From the NCBI RefSeq assembly GCF_004917065.1, contig NZ_SSYA01000001.1:62001-126000 (forward strand): a stretch of DNA of 64,000 bases. The letters are read 5' to 3'. The notes under the pieces were generated by a model. The model searched no databases, was not told where the DNA came from, and saw only the letters and a list, made by a program, of their open reading frames with translations. This DNA is from Geomonas ferrireducens (GTDB lineage: Bacteria > Desulfobacterota > Desulfuromonadia > Geobacterales > Geobacteraceae). Shown here piece by piece: positions 35,915-44,147 of this stretch (the stretch's first letter is position 1; every line of letters starts with the position of its first letter). Made by a program: the position numbers and the translations under genes.

Positions 35915-36080
35915 AACGCAAAGACGCGGAGCCGCAAAGACGCGAAGAAAACCTGAAATCAGGGTGAAAGGCATAATCCGGAGGACGCTGAGCGTTCCGG
36001 ACTTGTTGCGTCACACGCTGATGCACGAGAACAGGTTTGAAGCCTTTCTTAGCGTCTCCGCGTCTTTGCGTCTTTGCGTT
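35915..36080. repeat. Inverted-repeat-bounded element (AACGCAAAGACGC type)
   Basis: The left end has AACGCAAAGACGCGGAG and GCAAAGACGCGAAG (35915-35948); the right end has the reverse complement, GCGTCTCCGCGTC then TTTGCGTCTTTGCGTT (36052-36080). About 100 bases with no gene lie between. It runs up to the stop codon of the aldolase gene. The structure suggests a small REPIN or MITE-like element. Confidence 0.65.
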
Positions 36081-37248
36081 AAAGCATTTCTTCTTCCACC
36101 CGCCGGAAGTATTCCTCCCGGCAGAAGTTCTCCACGTCGACCATGGAGGCGAAGGCCTCGCCAAACCCTTCGCGCCCGAGCGTGAAGACGCCGTGCCCGT
36201 AGACGATGGCGGACCCGCTCGCTCCGATCACCGGAGGAACGCGCTTTGCCAGCCCCCCGGCGCCGATCTCACCGGCGACGACCGGCGTTCCGCCCAGGTC
36301 GCGCACGTGCGGGCAGTCCTTCCAGCAGTCCTTGATGCTGCACTCCTTCTTCCGGTCGCACAGCATGCTCATCACCACGGCGAATTTCGGGTGGCCGTGC
36401 AGGATCACCCGCGAACCGGTCTGTTCGTAGATCTTACGGTGCGCCAGAAGTTCGCTGGAAGCGGTGATCCCAGTGGTCGAGGAGTTGTCGGCGGGAACCG
36501 GATCGATGCACCCTTTCAGCTCGTCGAGGCTCGCGGCGGTCTGCGATATGTAGATGAGCTCTCCCGCGACGGCCGAGATGTTGCCGAAGAAGGAGTCGAC
36601 GAGGCCGCGTTCCACGGTGTAGCGCCCCACCCGCTCGATCTCGGCAAGAATCGCTTCTTTATCCCCAGGCAATGACGGGACGAAATCAAGTCCTGTCGCC
36701 GAGAGCGGCCTCAACCAATGGCTGCGGAATTCCTCGAACGCCTCCCGCTCGCCCGGCAGCTTAAAGCCGTCGGCCAGCACGTCCTGCAGGTATTTGACGA
36801 AGGTGGAATGGAACACCGAGGAGTAGTTGATGAAGGCCTGCTCCACGGTGATGGCGCCGACGGCCACGATCCCCACCCCTTCCACGATCACCCCTTTCCG
36901 GTTGCCGAGCAGCTTGGCAAGGACGGGGGAGGGGTCGCCGGAAAGGTCCTTTTGACGCAGGAAGGGGATGTCGTGCAGGAAGGTCCGCGTCTCGGTGTCC
37001 TGCGGCACGATGCACTCCTCCTGTTCATCAGCGCGTGCGATGAGGAAGTCGGCAAAGGGGAGCGAGGGACGCGCGGCGACGAGCGCCAGGGAGTTCAGGC
37101 GCGAGAGCGTGTTGCCCGCAAGTTCGGCGAGCCCCTGCGCGCCTGCCGTGATGAGGACGTCGTCCTGCGCGGCGAAGGCGATGCCGTCGGGGCAGGCGGA
37201 ACGGTCGGCTAGGAGTTTTTCCGTGTATTTATCGATCTGGTCTCGCAT
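36079..37248 (-). CDS. Tandem class II aldolase/adducin-like protein
   Basis: 389 aa. The C-terminal half (about 200-389) is a class II aldolase domain with SFFGNISA, the zinc-ligand HGH (H284, H286) and a second His in IVYGHGVFTLG (H352). Residues 1-180 look like a degenerate second copy: GVIVEGVGIVAVGAITVEQA resembles the C-terminal half of the fold but lacks the His ligands. An insert after the HGH helix holds four Cys (C297, C303, C308, C312) that could bind a metal. It follows AOR by 19 bases, so an aldehyde or sugar-phosphate step is plausible. The substrate is unknown. Confidence 0.75.
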   Translation of the reverse strand: MRDQIDKYTEKLLADRSACPDGIAFAAQDDVLITAGAQGLAELAGNTLSRLNSLALVAARPSLPFADFLIARADEQEECIVPQDTETRTFLHDIPFLRQKDLSGDPSPVLAKLLGNRKGVIVEGVGIVAVGAITVEQAFINYSSVFHSTFVKYLQDVLADGFKLPGEREAFEEFRSHWLRPLSATGLDFVPSLPGDKEAILAEIERVGRYTVERGLVDSFFGNISAVAGELIYISQTAASLDELKGCIDPVPADNSSTTGITASSELLAHRKIYEQTGSRVILHGHPKFAVVMSMLCDRKKECSIKDCWKDCPHVRDLGGTPVVAGEIGAGGLAKRVPPVIGASGSAIVYGHGVFTLGREGFGEAFASMVDVENFCREEYFRRVEEEML

Positions 37249-37267
37249 GTCTCACTTCGCTCCCGGG

Positions 37268-39004
37268 TTAGGGCAGCTCCTCCAGGATGTTGCGGCCGCC
37301 GAAGCCGCCGTTCTCGTCGAGACCGCGGATCCGGTAGTACTTCTGCAGCTCCTCCGAGAAGCGCTCCCGGTCCACGGGGGGGACGTCGATCCCTTCGCCG
37401 CCGCTCCCCGGCTCGGTGAAGAAGCGCTCCGGCAGGGTGTCGTCCTTGCGGGAAAAACCGTTCTCGCAGTTGTAGAACCGCTCGGTCAGGTAGATGCGCT
37501 CTCCGATTGCCTTGAGCGCTTCCGGGCCGTACTCCACGCCGGTCACCGCGGTCAACAGCTCCCCGTACTCCTCCAGCGTCGCGCCGAAGAAGGCGAACTT
37601 GCAGGCGACGAGGGAGTCGACCGCTGCGTTCACGTCCTCTGCGATCTTGATGATGCGAGCCTTGCCCGAGAAGGAGAAGCGATCGGTGGGGACCGGCTTT
37701 CTCAGGATCTCGTGCGAGATGGGGTAGGCGCGCAGGTGACAGCCGCCGCGGTTCGAGGTCACATAAGCGAGCGCCATGCCGTAGGCGCCGCGCGGGTCGT
37801 AGGCGGGAAGCTCAAGAGATTTAACCGACATGGAGACCTCGGAGTGCCCGAGATGCTCGGCAAGGCGGCGCGAACCGAGGCTCAGGAGCTCTCCGTCCCC
37901 ACTGCGGTGGGCGATGTCGGCGAGAAGACTCGCTACCTCCGATGCGTCCGGGAAGCGTCCCCGCGCCTCGCCGAAAGCGGAAAGCGTTGCCGCCGCAGAG
38001 ATGGTGTCCATGCCGAGTTCGTTGCAAAGCGAGTTCGCCCTCACGATGGCGTGCAGGTCCGAGATGCCGTTCAGGGCGCCGAAGTGGTTCACCGTCTCGT
38101 ACTCGGGGAGCGCCTCCCCTTGCGCGCTCGCCTTCTTGCACTGGATCGGGCAGCCGTAGCACCCTTCTTTCTTGGCGCCGCACTCCCTCTTTATCGCCGG
38201 GCCGGAATAGTTTCCAGAGTCGGCGAAAAAGGTGGCGCGGAAGTTCTCGGTGGGGGCCATGCGACGCTGTGCCATCAGGTCGACCAGTGCGGGCGTGCCG
38301 TACTCGGAGATGCCTAGTTCGCCGAAGATGACTGGGGAGGCGCGGAAGAGGCGCATGACATCGGCGCGGGCGGCGTCGAAGCGTTCCCGGTCCGCAACCG
38401 GCGTCGTCCCCTCTCCCTGCACCGTGATCGCTTTGAGTCTTTTGCCCCCCATGACGGCGCCGAGCCCGCCGCGGCCGATCGAGTTCCCCTCCCCCATCAT
38501 GATGTTGGCGTAGAGGACACCGTTTTCGCCGGCGGGGCCGATGGCGGTTACCGAGCCGCGCTCTTTCAGAGAGGCCACGGTCTCCTTCACCCCTTTTCCC
38601 CAAAGGGACCCGGCGGGGAGGAGTTCGGCGCGTGCGCCGTCGATGGCGAGAACTGCGGGTTGGGCGCTTTGACCGGTGATGAAGATAGCATCGAGGCCGG
38701 CGGCCTTTAAGCGCCAGGCGAAGCGACCTCCGGCCGAGCAGTCGTAAATCGTGCCGGTGAGCGGTGAGCGGGAGACGCAGGCAAGGCGGGCAGCGGTGGG
38801 GGAGTTGGTGCCGCAAAGAGGGCCGACCGCGAAGATGATCGGCATATCCGGGTCGAAAGGATCGAGGCGGAAGAAGTCGCGCATGAGGCGGACGCCCAAG
38901 CCCCGTCCCCCGAGGTAGGCGTGAAGGATTTCAGTGGGGATCTCCCTGCGCTCGCAGGTACCGCGGGTAAGATCAACGTGCAGCAACTTTCCGGTCCAGC
39001 CCAT
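37268..39004 (-). CDS. Tungsten aldehyde:ferredoxin oxidoreductase
   Basis: 578 aa, AOR family. It begins MGWTGKLLHVDLTRGTCERR, the typical N-terminus. The pterin-binding core has SPLTGTIYDCSAGGRF and IGRGGLGAVMGGKRLKAI; the [4Fe-4S] ligands are C282, C285, C289 (GCYGCPIQC) and C468 (DSLVACKF). A second pterin motif is DPRGAYGMALAYVTSNRGGC. These cytoplasmic enzymes oxidise aldehydes to acids with ferredoxin, using a tungstopterin. GAGG precedes the ATG. Operon with the tandem aldolase. Confidence 0.9.
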   Translation of the reverse strand: MGWTGKLLHVDLTRGTCERREIPTEILHAYLGGRGLGVRLMRDFFRLDPFDPDMPIIFAVGPLCGTNSPTAARLACVSRSPLTGTIYDCSAGGRFAWRLKAAGLDAIFITGQSAQPAVLAIDGARAELLPAGSLWGKGVKETVASLKERGSVTAIGPAGENGVLYANIMMGEGNSIGRGGLGAVMGGKRLKAITVQGEGTTPVADRERFDAARADVMRLFRASPVIFGELGISEYGTPALVDLMAQRRMAPTENFRATFFADSGNYSGPAIKRECGAKKEGCYGCPIQCKKASAQGEALPEYETVNHFGALNGISDLHAIVRANSLCNELGMDTISAAATLSAFGEARGRFPDASEVASLLADIAHRSGDGELLSLGSRRLAEHLGHSEVSMSVKSLELPAYDPRGAYGMALAYVTSNRGGCHLRAYPISHEILRKPVPTDRFSFSGKARIIKIAEDVNAAVDSLVACKFAFFGATLEEYGELLTAVTGVEYGPEALKAIGERIYLTERFYNCENGFSRKDDTLPERFFTEPGSGGEGIDVPPVDRERFSEELQKYYRIRGLDENGGFGGRNILEELP

Positions 39005-39020
39005 AAAAACCTCATAAACC

Positions 39021-39183
39021 CGTTCAGCGTTCAGCGTTCAGCGTTCAACGTTCGACAACGGTTCCGTGTCATCGGCCTGCAACGGTACGGCATCTTGTCG
39101 CGTCGTAACACTCAGGAAGCATGATGATGCTGGAATTAGAGGAGGAACTCTCTTGAACGTTGAACGCCGAACGTTGAACGTTC
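39021..39183. repeat. Inverted-repeat-bounded element (GTTCAACG iterons)
   Basis: The left end has four GTTCAGC/GTTCAAC units (39022-39054); the right end has three GAACGTTGAAC/GAACGCC units (39154-39182) in reverse. About 100 bases without a gene lie between. The same iteron bounds 42699-42935 and occurs once at 50143-50165. Confidence 0.7.
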
Positions 39184-40256
39184 TAAAGCAGTTCCACCTT
39201 CCCCTGCCGCTCGAGTTCCTCAACCACCTTCTTCACGTCCTGGGCGGCATCCTTCGCGCAGACAAGAAGCGCATCCGGGGTATCGACCACGATCAGATCG
39301 CTTACCCCGACGAGCGCCACCACCTTGCCGCCGCCATAGGCGAGACAATCCCTGGCCCCCACCGATACCGCTCCGCTCGCGTTGATCACCACGTGCCCCG
39401 CGGTATCGGCGTCCATCACCTCAGGGAGCGCACTCCAGGATCCGACATCACTCCAGCCGAACGACGCCGGTATCACCTGCACGTCCTTCGCCTTCTCCAT
39501 GACCCCGAAATCGATGGACTCACCCTTGATGGCGCCGTAGATCTCGCCAATCTGGGGTTTGAGATCCGCGATCTCCCATACGTGGGACTCGAAGGTGAGC
39601 CGTGCCAGCGCCTGAGCGAGCTCCGGCATGTGCCGCCCGATCTCGTCCAAAATGGCACAGGCACCCCAGACGAACATGCCGCTGTTCCAGTAGAAACGCC
39701 CGCTCGCCAGAAACTCCATGGCCCGCTCGAGATTGGGCTTCTCCACGAAGCGCTCGACGGCAGCGGCACCGGAACCTCCCGCGACGGCGGCCTGGATGTA
39801 GCCGTAGCCGGTCTCGGGGCGCGTCGGCGTGATCCCGAGCGTCACCAGGGCGCCGCTCACCGCGACGGAACGTGCGGTAATAAGCGTGGCCCGGAAGGTC
39901 TCCTCGTCAACGATGTAGTGATCGGCCGGCAGCACCGCCATGATCCCGTCGGGATCGAAGCGGGCGATGATCGAGGCGGCAAGGCCGATGGCAGGCGCCG
40001 TGTTGCGGCCTACCGGCTCCTCGATCACGTCGACCGGGACGTCTTTTATGTACGTCAACTGGTTCCTGGTCTCCGCCGCCTGCAGGGCATTGGTGACCAC
40101 CAGTATCCGCTTCGGATCAAGCGGCAGGACCCGCTCCACGGTCCTCTGCAACATGGACTTGCCGCCGAAAACCGACATGAGCTGCTTCGGCGTGCTCTTG
40201 CGGGACAGGGGCCAGAACCTGGTCCCGGATCCACCGGCGAGAATGACTATGTACAT
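39183..40256 (-). CDS. manC: Mannose-1-phosphate guanylyltransferase
   Basis: 357 aa from the ATG at 40256, with GGAGG upstream. It makes GDP-mannose. Nucleotidyltransferase signature ILAGGSGTRFWPLSRKSTPK; later motifs AVLPADHYI and FVEKPNLERAMEFL. The protein ends without the C-terminal phosphomannose isomerase domain found in bifunctional enzymes; a separate isomerase-type cupin is encoded at 41429-41848. Between them lies nhaA. Confidence 0.88.
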   Translation of the reverse strand: MYIVILAGGSGTRFWPLSRKSTPKQLMSVFGGKSMLQRTVERVLPLDPKRILVVTNALQAAETRNQLTYIKDVPVDVIEEPVGRNTAPAIGLAASIIARFDPDGIMAVLPADHYIVDEETFRATLITARSVAVSGALVTLGITPTRPETGYGYIQAAVAGGSGAAAVERFVEKPNLERAMEFLASGRFYWNSGMFVWGACAILDEIGRHMPELAQALARLTFESHVWEIADLKPQIGEIYGAIKGESIDFGVMEKAKDVQVIPASFGWSDVGSWSALPEVMDADTAGHVVINASGAVSVGARDCLAYGGGKVVALVGVSDLIVVDTPDALLVCAKDAAQDVKKVVEELERQGKVELL

Positions 40257-40279
40257 GGTTTCCTCCATGAACGGCGTTG

Positions 40280-41428
40280 TCAGGATGAGCGCCTGCCGCG
40301 TCCGGCCTTGGCCACGAGGGCCGCGGGGAGAAAGGCGCAGAGACTCAGCATCGCCCCCATCTTCGCAGATGAGGCCAGCTCTTGATCAGCGAAGGCCTCT
40401 CCGGCGACGAAGAGGGCAACGGTGAAGCCGATGCCGGCGGTGAGGCTGGTCGCAACGAGTTCGCGCACCCCGACGCCTATGGGAAGCGGGAAGCCCAGTT
40501 TAGTACCTAAAAGACCGAAGCCGGTGATGCCGACCATCTTGCCGGCGATCAGGGAGGCGAGCACAAGCCAGGTGGCGGTACCGACCGCTCCGAAGGTCAC
40601 GCCAGCGTTCACCAGACCGAAGACGAAGAGCCCCAGGTCGACGAAAAGCTTCCAGTCGTGCTCGAACCGGGAAAGCGGGGTGAGGTCCTCGGGATCGATG
40701 TCGAACATGTGGCGCTTTTCCATGGGGGGATGGGGCAGAAACGGCACCACCAAGGTCAGCGCCAGCGCCGGGTGCAGATGGGCAAGATGCAGGCCGAACC
40801 AGCTCAGCGTGCCGCCGAGAATGAGATAGGGCCAGTAGTTCGCCACCTTGAAACGGCGCAGCAAAAAGCAGACGGCAAGCGCCGCGCCGCAAAGCAAAAG
40901 CCAAACCGGCTGCACGGGGGCAAGGGGATCGCCGTAGAAAAGGGCGATGATGATGAGCCCCACCGCGTCGTCGGCTATCGCCAGCAAAAGCAAAAATGCG
41001 ATGGCCGGATGCCCTTTGCCGAAGATGAAGCGCGCCGCAAGCCAGGCAAGCGCGATATCGGTTGCGGTCGGGATGCCCCATCCACGGGCGAGCGACGGTG
41101 CTCCGATCCAGGCGTTGAGGAGGAGATAGAGCACAACCGGCCCCAGTATCCCCCCTACCGTGGCAAGCAGCGGATTCACCGCACGCTTCAAGGGGTACAG
41201 GTCACCGCCGGGCAGACAGCTCTGGGTGATCTCGACGGCGGCGATGCCGAAGAAAAACGCCATGAACAGGTCGTTGGTGACGAAGTGAACAGAAAGACCC
41301 GCAAGAAGCGGGTCATGCAGGAAGTGGTGGTACTGCTGCGGGGCGAGGTTGGCCCAGGCGAGCGCGGCGATGACGCCGGCAGCCAGTGGGACCGAGAACT
41401 CCCGCAGCAGGCTTAGCTGCTTTTTCAT
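40280..41428 (-). CDS. nhaA: Na+/H+ antiporter NhaA
   Basis: 382 aa with 11-12 membrane helices. The ion-binding pair of Asp is in LAIADDAVGLIIIALFYG, and the interrupted-helix signature GWGIPTATDIALAWL is intact. It exchanges Na+ for H+ at the inner membrane. The start codon directly abuts the stop of the cupin gene (TAGATG), so translation is coupled. Its position inside a sugar-nucleotide block is unexpected. Confidence 0.94.
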   Translation of the reverse strand: MKKQLSLLREFSVPLAAGVIAALAWANLAPQQYHHFLHDPLLAGLSVHFVTNDLFMAFFFGIAAVEITQSCLPGGDLYPLKRAVNPLLATVGGILGPVVLYLLLNAWIGAPSLARGWGIPTATDIALAWLAARFIFGKGHPAIAFLLLLAIADDAVGLIIIALFYGDPLAPVQPVWLLLCGAALAVCFLLRRFKVANYWPYLILGGTLSWFGLHLAHLHPALALTLVVPFLPHPPMEKRHMFDIDPEDLTPLSRFEHDWKLFVDLGLFVFGLVNAGVTFGAVGTATWLVLASLIAGKMVGITGFGLLGTKLGFPLPIGVGVRELVATSLTAGIGFTVALFVAGEAFADQELASSAKMGAMLSLCAFLPAALVAKAGRGRRSS

Positions 41429-41848
41429 CTATACGACAGGCTCCACGCCGGCCCCGACGCCGTCGGCCTCGGACTCATGATCCACGCGGTGGTAGTCGTC
41501 CTGGAAGCGGACGATATCGTCCTCGCCCAGGTACTCGCCGCTTTGCACCTCGATGATCACCAGGGGGATGACGCCCGGGTTCTCCAGACGATGCGTCGAG
41601 CCGATGGGGATGAAGGTGGATTCGTTGATGTTGATGATCTTGACGGTCTCACCGCAGGTGACCCGTGCCGTCCCGGAAACGACGATCCAGTGCTCGCTTC
41701 TGTGGTGGTGCATCTGCAGCGACAGCCTCTGCCCCGGCATCACCTCGATGCGCTTTATCTTGTAGCTGCCGTTTTCTTCAAGTACGGTGTATGTCCCCCA
41801 GGGACGCTCTCCGCGTTCCATGACGGCCTCCGTTTGCTCTTGTTTCAT
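41429..41848 (-). CDS. Mannose-6-phosphate isomerase, type II cupin (stand-alone)
   Basis: 139 aa. Matches the C-terminal isomerase domain of bifunctional ManC/AlgA: GERPWGTYTVLEENGSYKIK, then the cupin core LSLQMHHHRSEHWIVVSG and FIPIGSTHRLENPG with metal-binding His/Glu. It probably interconverts fructose-6-P and mannose-6-P, feeding manC. GGAGG precedes the ATG, inside the end of rfbD (2-base gap). Confidence 0.87.
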   Translation of the reverse strand: MKQEQTEAVMERGERPWGTYTVLEENGSYKIKRIEVMPGQRLSLQMHHHRSEHWIVVSGTARVTCGETVKIININESTFIPIGSTHRLENPGVIPLVIIEVQSGEYLGEDDIVRFQDDYHRVDHESEADGVGAGVEPVV

Positions 41849-41850
41849 GG

Positions 41851-42684
41851 TTATTTTTCCTCCCTGAGCTCCAGATAGCGCCTGAGCGCCTCCTGCCAGG
41901 GCTGCGGTGTGAAGCCGGTATCCCGGGAGAGCTTGCCGCAGTCCAGGGTTGAATAGAGAGGGCGCGGCGCCGGCCGGCCGAGCTCTTCTGTGGTCATGGC
42001 GAGAACCGTGACGTCAAGGCCCGCAAGGCGGAAGATCTCCTTGGCGAAACCGTTCCAGGAGACGAATCCCGCGTTGGCGGCATGGTAGGTCCCCTCGCAC
42101 CCCTTCTCCAGGAGGGCCTTGATGGCCAGGGCGAGGTCGCCGGTCCAGGTCGGGGAGCCGATCTGGTCGTCCACCACGGAGATCTCCTTTTTGTCCTTGG
42201 CGAGCCTAAGCATGGTCTCTACGAAGTTCTTCCCGCCGTGCCCGTAGAGCCACTGGGTGCGTACGATCAGGTGGTTCGGGTTGAACCAGGCGTTCATCTC
42301 GCCGGCGAGCTTCGATTCGCCGTACACGCTCAAAGGCGACGCCAGGTCGTCCTCGAGGTAGGGGGTACCCTTATTGCCGTCGAAGATGTAGTCGGTGCTC
42401 ACCTGCACGAGTTTCGCGCCGATCTCCTTGCTGATCATGGCAAGGTGTGCCACCCCCTCGCCGTTCACCTGCATGGCGCGTTCGGCGTTGTCCTGGCAGC
42501 CGTCCACGTCGGTGTAGGCTGCGGCGTTAATCACCACGGAAGGCTTGATGGTGGTGAGGACGCGTTGCACCGAGGCAAGGTCGGTGATGTCGATGTCGTC
42601 GATGTCGACGCCGCGCGCGCGGTCACCGTAAAGCGCCATCAGCTCCTGTCCCAACATCCCTTTGCTGCCGACTACCAGAATCAT
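41851..42684 (-). CDS. rfbD: dTDP-4-dehydrorhamnose reductase
   Basis: 277 aa extended SDR enzyme, last step of dTDP-L-rhamnose synthesis. NADPH motif is GSKGMLGQEL; catalytic YGESKLAGE holds the Tyr/Lys pair; VSTDYIFDG precedes it. The partner rfbB is nearby at 42946-44013, but rfbA and rfbC are not in the window. Separated from rfbB by an inverted-repeat element. Confidence 0.92.
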   Translation of the reverse strand: MILVVGSKGMLGQELMALYGDRARGVDIDDIDITDLASVQRVLTTIKPSVVINAAAYTDVDGCQDNAERAMQVNGEGVAHLAMISKEIGAKLVQVSTDYIFDGNKGTPYLEDDLASPLSVYGESKLAGEMNAWFNPNHLIVRTQWLYGHGGKNFVETMLRLAKDKKEISVVDDQIGSPTWTGDLALAIKALLEKGCEGTYHAANAGFVSWNGFAKEIFRLAGLDVTVLAMTTEELGRPAPRPLYSTLDCGKLSRDTGFTPQPWQEALRRYLELREEK

Positions 42685-42698
42685 CTGTCCTCCAGGAA

Positions 42699-42935
42699 AC
42701 GTTCAACGTTCAGCGTTCAGCGTTCGACAAAGTGCCTCTGCCACGCGCGGCGGCGCCGTGGCGGCACCGGAAATTAAAACAAGGCTAGATTCTAGCCGAG
42801 AACGGGCAGCTTGGAAACCGCCCCGTACTTTTTCGTCACTACACAATCCGACAGTGCCTTACCGGCCGCCACAGATGCAGCGGCAATACTCAGTTCACAT
42901 TCCGTTGAACGTTGAACGTTGAACGTTGAACGTCC
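42699..42935. repeat. Inverted-repeat-bounded element (GTTCAACG iterons)
   Basis: AACGTTCAACGTTC and AGCGTTC units at 42699-42726 and four GTTGAAC units at 42904-42935 in reverse. About 175 bases without a gene lie between, including CTAGATTCTAG. It lies between rfbB and rfbD, which would normally be close together. Confidence 0.7.
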
Positions 42936-42945
42936 GTTAAAGCCG

Positions 42946-44013
42946 TTAAGCCTGGCCGTACTGCATCTCGTAGTACTCGCGGTAGGCGCCGGAGGCGACT
43001 TCCTCGACCCACGCCTGGTTCGCCAGATACCAGTCGATGGTCTCGGCGATGCCGCGCTCGAAGGTGTAACCGGGCTCCCACCCGAGGTCACGCTTCAATT
43101 TCGAGGCGTCGATGGCGTAACGCCGGTCATGCCCCTTGCGGTCCTTCACGAAGGTGATCAGCCCGCGACTCTCACCGGACGCACGCCCGAGCCGCTCATC
43201 CATCAGATCGCAGACGAGCTTCACGATGTCGATGTTCTTCCACTCGTTGTTCCCGCCTACGTTGAAGATCTCGCCCGGCTTCCCGCTCTTCAGCACACGC
43301 TCGATCGCCGCGGAGTGGTCCTTCACGTGCAGCCAGTCGCGCACGTTCAGGCCGTCGCCATAAACCGGCAGAGAGCGCCGCTTCAGGATGTTGTGGATCA
43401 TCAGCGGGATGAGCTTCTCAGGGAAATGGTAGGGGCCGTAGTTGTTGGAGCAACGGGTATTAAGGGTCGGCAGACCGAAGGTCTCGAAATACGCCCGCAC
43501 CAGGAGATCCGCCCCGGCCTTGCTGGCGGAGTACGGGGAGTTGGGGGCAAGCGGAGTCTCCTCCGTGAAGTACCCTTCGGAACCAAGGCTGCCGTATACC
43601 TCGTCCGTGGAGACCTGCAGGAAGCGGAACGCAGGGAGACTCTCGGCGTGTTTGCGGCTCGCCTCGAGAAGGGTCTGCGTCCCGAGAACGTTGGTCCTCA
43701 CGAATATGTCAGGACCGGTGATGGAGCGGTCGACGTGCGACTCGGCGGCAAAGTGCGCGACGGCGTCTATCTTCTCCTCTTCCAGAAGCCGCGCCACCAG
43801 GGAGGCGTCGCAGATGTCCCCTTTCACGAAACGGTACTGCGGGTTCGCCTCGACCGCGGTGAGGTTCTTGAGGTTCCCGGCATAGGTCAAAAGGTCGAGG
43901 TTGACGACCCGGCAGCCGGGATTGCCGGCCATGAAGTGATTGATGAAATTGGAACCAATGAAACCCGCTCCTCCGGTAACCAAAAGTGAGGTGGGGGTGA
44001 ATGCATCCTTCAT
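42946..44013 (-). CDS. rfbB: dTDP-glucose 4,6-dehydratase
   Basis: 355 aa extended SDR. NAD motif GGAGFIGSNFINHF, catalytic VSTDEVYGSLG (Asp/Glu) and YSASKAGADLLVRAY (Tyr/Lys), and RCSNNYGPYHFPEKLIPL. Makes dTDP-4-keto-6-deoxyglucose, the rhamnose precursor for O-antigen. GGAGG lies 7 bases upstream of the ATG. Confidence 0.95.
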   Translation of the reverse strand: MKDAFTPTSLLVTGGAGFIGSNFINHFMAGNPGCRVVNLDLLTYAGNLKNLTAVEANPQYRFVKGDICDASLVARLLEEEKIDAVAHFAAESHVDRSITGPDIFVRTNVLGTQTLLEASRKHAESLPAFRFLQVSTDEVYGSLGSEGYFTEETPLAPNSPYSASKAGADLLVRAYFETFGLPTLNTRCSNNYGPYHFPEKLIPLMIHNILKRRSLPVYGDGLNVRDWLHVKDHSAAIERVLKSGKPGEIFNVGGNNEWKNIDIVKLVCDLMDERLGRASGESRGLITFVKDRKGHDRRYAIDASKLKRDLGWEPGYTFERGIAETIDWYLANQAWVEEVASGAYREYYEMQYGQA

Positions 44014-44147
44014 GTGAACCTCCAGACCAGGATCTGCCGCTGTCCTTAGCGCGGTGTTCCGGCTTTAGTAGCGGCTCCTCTTAGATACACCGGTGAAAAG
44101 AATAATGTCAACTTCTTACGGCTTCGCCGGGCGACCACGGCAATCGG

